From Cavia porcellus (taxonomy: Eukaryota > Chordata > Mammalia > Rodentia > Caviidae), in contig NW_026947502.1 of the NCBI RefSeq assembly GCF_034190915.1, positions 32,394,785 through 32,458,784 on the forward strand: a stretch of 64,000 nt of DNA, given 5' to 3'. The notes under the pieces are model-generated. The model was not told the origin of the DNA. It did not search any database and was given only the letters and a program-made list of their open reading frames with translations. Of the stretch, positions 56,831-64,000 are shown one piece after another. A program made the translations under genes and the position numbers. Numbering within the stretch: the first letter of the stretch is position 1; every line of letters starts with the position of its first letter.

Positions 56831-57464
56831 CACGCTGGCTGCGAGCCTTACTATTATTTCTCACCATTCCCCAGCTTGGACACCTGCCCCTCCCCCCACC
56901 CTCACCATTTTCAAGAATATATCAATTGAACCTCTGGGTTTTTTACAGGCCTCGGTATGAAGCATTTATCAGCTCCTGCAGTTTAAACATTTGCAACGTG
57001 GCCAATTTAAAACTCACAGCATGTTAACGCTGAGCGGAGTTGGGAAGAGGTGTGCACGATGGGGCAACGGGGCCCGGTACAGGCTGGCGCCCTTGCACCA
57101 CCAACCCCCCTTTGCTGTGAGGACGCGGGACCCCGTGTGTCGCTGCAAGGCCGGCAAGCTAGGAGACGCTCAGGGCTCTGACTGGAAGGTCTGATGTAAT
57201 TGCTACCTCCTGCTGCACAGTTTTGTGGTCTGTGTGTTCTTATTGCTGGTGCCGGAATTAGGAACAGTAGTCTCAAATTCCTGTCACTGGGAACCCAGGG
57301 CAGAAATGATTATCAAAGGGCAGAGAAGGCTCCAACCCACTAATACTGACCACCCACCACGGACCGTATGAAAGGTCACAGTGCCTCGGAAGCCACTGCT
57401 GTCTCCTTTGCTGTGCTGGTTTTGCTTTGTTTTGTCTGGATCACAAGGAAAGGCAGGCTTGTGT
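56831..57464. other. Unassigned sequence with a CpG pocket
   Basis: About 12 CpGs fall in 57025-57175, well above the surrounding density, but the stretch is too short for a classical CpG island. No TATA, exon or ORF with a domain is recognised. Confidence 0.4.
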
Positions 57465-57668
57465 CATGAAACATGCAAGTCTTGGAGCCGGACTGTCTGG
57501 GATCAAATCCCTTGCACCGCTGCTTAACATGATCTGTGCAACCTCGGACAAGTTACCCAAACTCTTTGGTACTTAGCTCACCCCTCTGTAAAATGGGCTT
57601 ATTAATGAGCACTTTGTAGAATGTTTGAGAATGAGAAGTAACATCTGTCATGTGCCTAGGATAGCGTC
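57465..57668 (+). repeat. MIR SINE, nearly full length
   Basis: The MIR order is complete: 'cttggagccggactgtctgg', 'gatcaaatcccttgcaccgc', 'acctcggacaagttacccaa', 'cacccctctgtaaaatgggc' and 'aagtaacatctgtcatgtgc'. Confidence 0.85.
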
Positions 57669-57920
57669 TGGATGAGAAAGGAAGCCAATGAATGGAAATA
57701 AATTTATGAATATTCCTGGGAAGAAAGCACTGCCCGAGTGGTCTCCTGGAGCTCTCCTTTATCCAGGAGTTTGGAAGCTCATGGAGAACGAGTCCCGCTT
57801 GTACAGATGCTATGAGCAGACAGTTTTCATATTGGCAAACTTCATCTGTTTTATTCCCACCTCAAAGTGATCTTTGAACATAAATAAATACTAAATTCGT
57901 TTCTGTATAACTCTTCACAT
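57669..57920. other. Unassigned sequence
   Basis: Nothing recognised between the MIR and the ID-like SINE. Confidence 0.35.
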
Positions 57921-58017
57921 GGGGACCAGGGGTTTAGCTCAGTGGCACAAACGCCTGCTTGGCAAGCGTAAGGTTGTAAGTTCGATCCCCGGTACCCAAA
58001 ACAAACAAACAAAACCC
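57921..58017 (+). mobile_element. ID-like SINE, plus strand
   Basis: A tRNA-like head with A box 'tagctcagtgg' (57935-57945) and B box 'gttcgatcc' (57980-57988), then an (AAAC)n tail. A 'tcacatgg'-type duplication flanks it (57915-57922 and 58018-58025). It is the only plus-strand copy. It is not a tRNA gene: there is no acceptor-stem pairing and it has an A-rich tail. Confidence 0.9.
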
Positions 58018-58099
58018 TCACATGGATTTTTATTTTTAGTGATTGTTTTGCTTTGTTTTGTCTTTTTCCCCCAATTGGGTAGATTTATTGAGGATGCTC

Positions 58100-58265
58100 T
58101 GATTTAAAAGGAAGAGTAGCTTTCTCAGTCTTTCCAGCCATGTGACACCGTCCATCATGATATGAGGCAGCAGAGAGGACCTAGCAGGTGCAGCTTGATC
58201 TTGGACTTCCCAGTCTCCAGACTCATAAGCCAAATAATTCCTGTTTACTTTCTCAGATGGTTGCA
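58100..58265 (+). mobile_element. MaLR LTR 3' fragment
   Basis: 'ctttccagccatgtgacacc' and 'gatcttggacttcccagtct' then 'ccagactcataagccaaata' match the 3' half of MST/THE1/MLT1-type MaLR LTRs. Confidence 0.6.
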
Positions 58266-58415
58266 CGTTACTCTAAGGTTGGCCATAAAATGAGAAAGGC
58301 TCAGAGGTGGTGAAGCTGCAGAATGGAAGTTGCCAGAGTGCCTGGGTCCTACTGAAGAGAGCTCTGCAAAGAGCCGCCTGCCAGGAAGCCTCTGCACACC
58401 TTCTATGCATGAGTA

Positions 58416-59043
58416 CAGCTGATCCTTAACACGATTCCAGCTCTGTAGGTACACTTACATGTGGGTTACTTTTTTGTTGTTTTGTTTTGAGATTTGTAAC
58501 ATTTTGAAAAGACTCACAGATGAACTTTAGTCTAGAAAAATAATTAAGAAAAACATGTCATGAATAGATTGGTAAATAATCATCTATCCTTTATTACTGT
58601 AAAATATTCACAAATCTATTATCAATGGTTAAATTTGTTAAAACTTATGCACAAAATTACAGGCTACCTGCTGCCATTTGTCGTTGAGAGGGACATACTC
58701 ACAACATCCTGCAAGGGACCTCACTCCAGTAATAAGGTCCTGCCCTCTCCTGTTGCTGTATCTGTGAGCTCAAGTTTTTCAAGTATTCATTTATCATTTC
58801 CACGCAAGCCATTTCTCCAGTAAATTGTTCATCGCAGTTGAAAGTGAGTGCTCATGGTTTCTGAATATTTCCTTACCCTATATAATATATACACAAATTA
58901 ATTGTTAATTTACTATGATATTGATAAGGTTTCTGGTTATTAGTAGTAGTCAGTTACGAGTCGAAAGTTACATGTGGATTTTGAAATGTCTATGTAGGAC
59001 AGGGTCAACATTCTTAATTTCTGCATTGTTCAAGGGTCAATTG
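58416..59043 (+). mobile_element. Tigger-type (TcMar) DNA transposon, both ends present
   Basis: The left end 'cagctgatccttaacacgat' and the right end 'cattgttcaagggtcaattg' (59024-59043) are diverged inverted copies of the Tigger terminal word 'cagttgacccttgaacaa'. The left end is preceded by TA (58414-58415), the expected target; on the right the TA is changed or lost. The inside (628 bp total) is too short for a transposase, so it is non-autonomous. 'tgatattgataaggtttctgg' and 'cgaaagttacatgtggattt' fit Tigger sub-terminal sequence. Confidence 0.8.
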
Positions 59044-60449
59044 CAAATCATTGCTACATTAGATTATTGAGATTTGGGCTATTTCTGTAACAACATCTAC
59101 CATTAAGGATCCTAATATATCTTAAAAGCAAGACACACTTTGGTAGACTGGACCCCACCCAAAGAGACCATCAGTAATATTCCAGAGCAGCTGCCTGTAG
59201 GGGTATGAGCTAACTATGCAGTGGGTTTTCCGGGCAGCTGTGAGACCTGCTGTGGTCATGCTGTCTAGGGGAGAGGCAAGCTTTGGTGTGAGGGCCACCA
59301 GAAAGACGGTGCCCTAAGGGGCTAAGCCCCTTATCCACTTTCTCACTATTTCATCTACCTCCTCTCTCTCCCCTCCTGCAGGTCTAGGAAACATAGGACT
59401 TGCTTAGGCATGGAAAACAGAGCTACTTCAAATTGCTTCTGATGCCCAAATTCTTTCCATCATGGCAAAATCTGCCCTCGCCTTTGTGTCTTCTCACTTC
59501 CTGGACTGCATTTTTCAGCTTTTTGGAGTCAGCACCCTAAAGTGCCATTCTCCTCTGGATCCTGGATTTCTCTGTTTTCTTCATTACTAAGCCCCAGCTT
59601 CCACTGATGCCACCTTCTGGGGGCTCTGAGCTTTCCCCCCAGATACCGCAGCCCCTTCCCCACCTCTCCCAGCCAGCCAGTCTACAGCATGCATTCTTCC
59701 TGACCCCTCTGAATTCCCCAACTCCTCACAAGTCTGCTTGAAAACTTTCCACATCTCTGTTGGCCTTGATCTTGAATCGTCAATGATTGTCTAATGAAAT
59801 CAGAGCATTCTTTGTTCCAAAGTTTTTTCATTGTTTTTTTTCCATGGGATTGTAGAAAACATCTCCTGCCAGGCACACCCTACTGTTTTTGTGAAAATTA
59901 TAGGCTGGAAATAACTGCTTAAGTCAACTGCCAGACGAGGTACTCTCATCAGAGGGAAAATTCCAGCTGCTGAACAAGTTTATGGGCTTTATTTTTGAAG
60001 CAAAGAGTTCATCAAGTGAAAAATTGAATTTTACAGGTGCCCCAACTCTGTTCTAAGCAAAAAGCATGAGGATGTCACCCTTCAAGGTCAAACTTATGAC
60101 CCAATATTTATTCACTTGCTTTCTCTATTCACTTTCTTGGGTCCTTTCTGTGGCCTCATAGTAGATGCTCTGGGGCACACAGAGAAAGGAATCTTTTTAT
60201 GAAAGATAAAAGAAAGGGTCTGAGGAAGAGTTCAGTCTCCATCTGGCTGTATTCCTTGTCCAGACCTAGGAACTGATGTGTTGTTTTTCTGGCTTAAGCC
60301 AGGTTGTTTTATCAATCAAAAGTCTTAGTTGAGATCCCTAAGAAGTCCAGCTCCCTTCCCTTGAACACATATGGGAAGAAGAGGGTGCCCAAGAGAAACC
60401 GTGCAAGATCTGCTAAAATCATGTCTGCCTCTTGCACTAAGGCAAACAG
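59044..60449. other. Unassigned sequence
   Basis: About 1.4 kb with nothing recognised. Confidence 0.35.
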
Positions 60450-60695
60450 CTGCTGTAGAGTAGATCTAAAATGTCCCCCAAAAAGTTTTATATATTCAGA
60501 AAAGGGGCTATTGGAAGACTGCCATGGGTTGAGCAGTTTTTCTCTGCCATAGTCCTTCTGTCCTGCCGTGTCTGCGTTAGAGCTGATTGCAAATGGACAG
60601 ATCCTTACAAGCCAAGATAAACTCTTCTCCTTTAAGTTGTGGGTGTCGGGTATTTTGTTCCAGCTACAGGAAAGTGACTTAGACAACTGCCTTTC
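60450..60695 (+). mobile_element. ORR1/MT-like MaLR LTR, internally deleted
   Basis: It starts with 'gtagatctaaaatgtccccc'. It ends with 'aagataaactcttctccttt', 'aagttgtgggtgtcgggtat' and 'tttgttccagctacaggaaa', the usual rodent MaLR 3' end. It is shorter than a full LTR, so the middle is missing. Confidence 0.65.
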
Positions 60696-60929
60696 CACAA
60701 AGCATGTGGATACCCCTGAGGAGCACCTGAAATAAGCACACCTGTCTGCTACTGCAGACCCTTCCTCCCTGAAAGACACCTGCCACCTGCTGTCTCAGTC
60801 TGCAGAGCTCCTTACAGAAGCACAGACCACCCGTGATAGCCTCTGTTCAAGCAGGCTTTCTAGTCTAGAACTTGTGAGTCCCCCACCCACAAGACTCTCT
60901 AGTTAACTCATGTGATAAACTATGTTATA
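60696..60929. other. Unassigned sequence between two LTRs
   Basis: About 230 bp between two similar LTR fragments in the same orientation. It does not look like retroviral internal sequence. Confidence 0.35.
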
Positions 60930-61310
60930 TTTGGGTTTTAAAGAACAGTGGTTTGATCTGAAATGATCCCCAAGGCTCCAGTGTTGGGAAACTGACTGGA
61001 TTATGCAGTGGTATAGCAGGCTCACTGATGGGAGGCAGGGTCTGGTCAAAGGAGACGGTCACTGAGGGTGTGGCCTGCAAGGGTTTATCTCCCTCCCCAG
61101 CTCCTCCTTGCCCTGCATCCTGCCCGCCATAACTGAGCAGCTTTCTTCTGCTGGACCCTCCTCTGCTGGACATGGCCTCCACCATGTTGTTTTTCCCTTT
61201 GGAGCTACCAGGACTACGCTCTGAAATGTGAACTGAAATAAATTTTTCTTCCCTTAAACTGCAGGTATTGGGTAGTGTGTTTCAGTGATGAGAACAGTGA
61301 CTAAGGCAAA
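60930..61310 (+). mobile_element. ORR1/MT-like MaLR LTR
   Basis: 'tgatccccaaggctccagtg', 'ggtcactgagggtgtggcct', 'ctggacatggcctccaccat', 'gtgaactgaaataaattttt' and 'gtgatgagaacagtgactaa' follow the order of rodent ORR1-like LTRs. The 'aataaa' at about 61238 is the probable polyadenylation signal of the LTR. Confidence 0.75.
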
Positions 61311-61374
61311 CAGTGATGGGTCAGTATTTATCTTGTTAATGATTTGTTATTTGAAGCATGACCAAGACCAGTAG

Positions 61375-61505
61375 CAGCAATATTTCTTGGGAGCTTGCAA
61401 GAAATGCATCATCTCAGGCCTACCCAACACGTCTGAGCAGCCATGTGCATTTTAACAAGATCCCAGACGATTTAAATGTATAATACAATCTGAGAAGCAC
61501 CAACC
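61375..61505 (+). mobile_element. MER5-like DNA transposon relic
   Basis: 'gcttgcaagaaatgcatcat', 'ctcaggcctacccaacacgt', 'gtgcattttaacaagatccc' and 'acaatctgagaagcacca' match MER5 closely. Confidence 0.7.
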
Positions 61506-61523
61506 TAATCTATAGCTTTATCC

Positions 61524-61597
61524 CTTTTTGGTATTTTTAGTGGTATTAGGGATTGAACCCATGTCCTCATGCATGCCTGGCAAATCCTAAATCTCCA
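61524..61597 (-). mobile_element. Decayed ID-like SINE
   Basis: 'tggtattagggattgaaccc', 'atgtcctcatgcatgcctgg' and 'ctaaatctcc' match the reversed ID-like head with many changes and a shortened 5' end. No target duplication is readable. Confidence 0.65.
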
Positions 61598-61849
61598 TAA
61601 TTACTTTTAATGTTATCATTTTGTGTTAACAATACTCTCAGTTTGGCATTTCATATTTTCCAGGGTTCTTCCACAAATATGTACTCCTATGCCTCATCCT
61701 AGCAGCTAGACTGTAGACTATGAATTTCCAGAAACATCAGGAGCTTGGCTGATACCTTCCTGGCAGCCAGGACTCAGGCCTGGTTGTCAACAGCTGTTTA
61801 ATTAGTGGCTGAACCAATTAATATATGTAGAGCCCCCTGAGGGAGGCAG
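61598..61849. other. Unassigned sequence
   Basis: Nothing recognised. Confidence 0.35.
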
Positions 61850-61965
61850 GACAAGAAACTACTACCATTTTGCATGTAAAAACACAAAGGCTCAAACAGA
61901 TCCCCAGGGCTCTGGTTTAACTCCTGTGTGGCAGAACTGAAACCCTGACCCTAGGCTTCTCACTT
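61850..61965 (-). repeat. MIR SINE fragment
   Basis: 'ctactaccattttgcatgta', 'aaaacacaaaggctcaaaca' and 'gtggcagaactgaaaccctg' match antisense MIR. Confidence 0.6.
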
Positions 61966-62974
61966 GGCATCTCCAGTAACTAAAGATAGTTCTTAGGGCC
62001 ACTGGCTTTTGATGCTCTAAAGCAGAGAGATTTGAGTGTCCCTCCCCCATTGTCATATGGACTCGGATTTCAACTTCCACCAGGAGGCCTGATGTGGAAT
62101 GAATGACCTTCCTGTCCTGGGAGTGGAGAGCCCTGGTACCCCTGACAATTCTACTTGCTCCGTGCTGAATGAGGTCCCTGACCCTGGCCATGGGGTGCCT
62201 CCTCCCAGCCAGTCTCAGTGAAGACCCACAAAGGGAGCTGCTTCTGAGCCTTGAAACTCCTGCCAACTCTGCTCAACTCCTGCATCCCACCTCCCCAGGA
62301 CCAAGTGAGAGGAGGCAACCGCAACTTTTTGGGCAGGAGTGAATGTGACAGGCAGGCAGGCAGGGCTTATCGATCATGGTTTCCGGCTGGAGATGGGGAG
62401 CTTGTAAAGTTAGAGCCATTTACCGCAAGCTCCCCTTCTCCAGTGCTGGGCTCTGGCCTTCCTCCTGGAGCTGGTTAGACAGGGACAGAGTGCAGAGATG
62501 TCCTTGAGAGGAGATTTTCATCAGGCCCTGCTGAGGCCGACAGACAGGCACAGTAATCAGGAAGGGCAGGGGCGCCTGTGCACAGAAACCCTGGGCCACA
62601 GGAATGCCCAATGCCTCCCTTGGGATTAGTTGCAAAGAGAGAAGCAGATGAGGGCTCCGCTGTTCCATGCACTCCTCCATTTCAGTCCTGGCCTTAGAAA
62701 AGACTTGTTCCAGCTGCGGTGAAGGAGCAGGGAGGGCAGATATCCATCTTCGCAGGGACCTGCCTGGCATTTCCACAGTCCTGGCTCAGCATCAGGAGTT
62801 ACCCTGCAGTAGATTCAGCTTGGGGGATTGCAAACTCCATCCCCATCTCTGGCTTGCCACAGAGGCCTGCAGTGGGAACCCCCAGGGCATTGAAAGTTTA
62901 GGGTTCATCACCTTTACCCACACTTTGGCTTAGGTGTCCTGACGGCACAAAACAGGTGGGCGAGGGTAATGATA
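61966..62974. other. Unassigned sequence
   Basis: About 1 kb with a four-unit GGCA run at about 62350-62365. The overlapping frames at 62420-62933 on both strands have no domain. Confidence 0.4.
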
Positions 62975-63185
62975 TTTGCGGTAGTGAATGTTTTTTGAGC
63001 ATTCTGTGTCTTGGGCATTCTTAGCATTTTACCTGCATTAAATCATTTGATTCCCAACCCAACTGTGGGTGATAGAATAACCCTATCATTGACCTACTTT
63101 ACAGGCAGATCAAAGCAAGCACCAAATGGCCATACAATTGCTCAGAGCCACATGCTGGTGAACAGAAGAGCCTTCTAACCACCTC
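62975..63185 (-). repeat. MIR SINE relic
   Basis: 'tgttttttgagcattctgtg', 'ttacctgcattaaatcattt', 'aaccctatcattgacctact', 'ttacaggcagatc' and 'caattgctcagagccacatg' follow antisense MIR order. Confidence 0.7.
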
Positions 63186-64000
63186 TTGGGATTAGCGAGG
63201 GGCAGCACCATGGCCTATTGTACAACGAAGCATGAGGACCTGTTTGAAGGGGACAGAGACCACATTCTGGTCTGGGCTCAGGCCTAGGGCATGTGGGCAG
63301 TGACATGGAGGGATGGCTGACGTGGAGAGGCAGGCTCCTAAGTCTGAGCTTCACCCATGAGAAAGGGGAGGATCTACCCTGTGGTTTGGGGCTCCTGGTT
63401 GGAGAGACAGAAGGCCTAGAGTCAGCTCTTTTAAGCAGGGGAGAGGTGAGGAATAGGACAAAGTCAGGGCAGAGTCACCGGGCAGAGGAGACGGGCTGCA
63501 TTGAAAGACAGAACAGAGGTTCAATTGACAGTCTGTAGCTGCTAAGCCGAGGTGGTTACTCTTCCTGGTTTCCAGGAAGCATAGACACTTTTTGGTTTCC
63601 AGCTAAGCATAGACACTTCTCCACTGCTGGAGAGCCATGCATGAGTCAGGTGACTCACCATGACAGGGACAAAAGGGATCGACACTCAGTTCAGGTTCCT
63701 GGAGTTTGGCTCACTAGTCCCACCCTTCCAGGGTGGCACAGATCTTCCCAGCAAGCCCAGCTAGGCCTGAGCAATCACCCACCACGGGCTCTTACAGATA
63801 CTTGTCATTACCTGTGAGCTGCTGCCCAAGAGGGTGTTAGGAGGTGTGAGGTCTGGAGGTGATTTCACCTCTCAGGACTCTTAAGCTCTAGGGGATGAAT
63901 TAGTGTTTGGGTACCAGTGTGTTGGCATGCAAAAGGATATTTGTAGGAGAAAACAGATTTCTTAAATTACAAATCCATCAGGTGTATGCTGATACTTCCT
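63186..64000. other. Unassigned sequence to window end
   Basis: It holds one short tandem duplication (63567-63621). Nothing else is recognised. Confidence 0.35.
63567..63621. repeat. 27-bp tandem duplication
   Basis: Two adjacent units, each beginning 'ggtttccag' and continuing 'aagcatagacactt', at 63567 and 63594, with small differences in the middle. Confidence 0.9.

Noticed and set aside
57921..58017. tRNA gene
   Set aside because: The A and B boxes are present, but the acceptor arm does not pair, the tail is (AAAC)n and a target duplication flanks it, so it is a SINE.

Overview
This window looks like non-coding nuclear DNA from a rodent that is not a mouse or rat. I find no protein-coding gene, rRNA or functional tRNA gene. 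The longest open frames (up to about 250 codons) lie inside repeats or show no recognisable domain, and frames open by chance on both strands. Rodent origin is read from 7SL-derived B1 SINEs, a tRNA-derived ID-like SINE, one B1-dID-like composite, and MaLR LTRs of the rodent ORR1/MT kind. The ID-like copies share a GCATAAGCGCC stretch after the A box. That differs from the murine and squirrel ID forms I know, so I suspect a lineage such as Castorimorpha (beaver, kangaroo rat), but this is weak inference.

Layout. 1-5.4 kb: an old L1 tail, a copy of an unrecognised composite repeat (275-860), MIR/L2/MER5 relics and an ID-like SINE. 5.4-10.1 kb: mostly unassigned, with an MLT2-like LTR and MIR. 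10.1-12.5 kb: an MLT1-like LTR, then a minus-strand L1 fragment with 5' UTR and ORF1 only, split by an ID-like SINE with a 16-bp target duplication. 15-18 kb: MIR, MER5, a second composite-repeat copy and an L1 split by a B1-dID-like SINE. 18-26 kb: mostly unassigned, with scattered MIR, L2 and MER5 and an (AT)n tract. 26-37.6 kb: repeat-dense, with four or five antisense L1 segments, two B1s, an ID-like SINE and three more composite-repeat copies. 37.6-46.4 kb: mostly unassigned, with an L2 3' end. 46.4-51 kb: a sense L1 interrupted by a rodent MaLR LTR, an MLT1-like LTR and another antisense LTR. 51.6-53.4 kb: two homologous arms of about 235 bp in inverted orientation. 53.4-64 kb: MIR, L2, MER5, two ID-like SINEs in opposite orientation, a nearly complete Tigger-type DNA transposon and two or three MaLR LTR fragments.

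The two most unusual signals are the composite repeat family and the inverted pair. The composite family has five copies, all in one orientation: T-run, A-rich monomers of about 140 bp, a G-rich tract, then GC-rich monomers of about 110-130 bp. The inverted pair at 51.6/53.2 kb matches no repeat family I recognise. No genes act together here. What can be read is a history of nested retrotransposition in an intergenic or intronic region. All repeat-family names come from recalled consensus patterns, without a database search.
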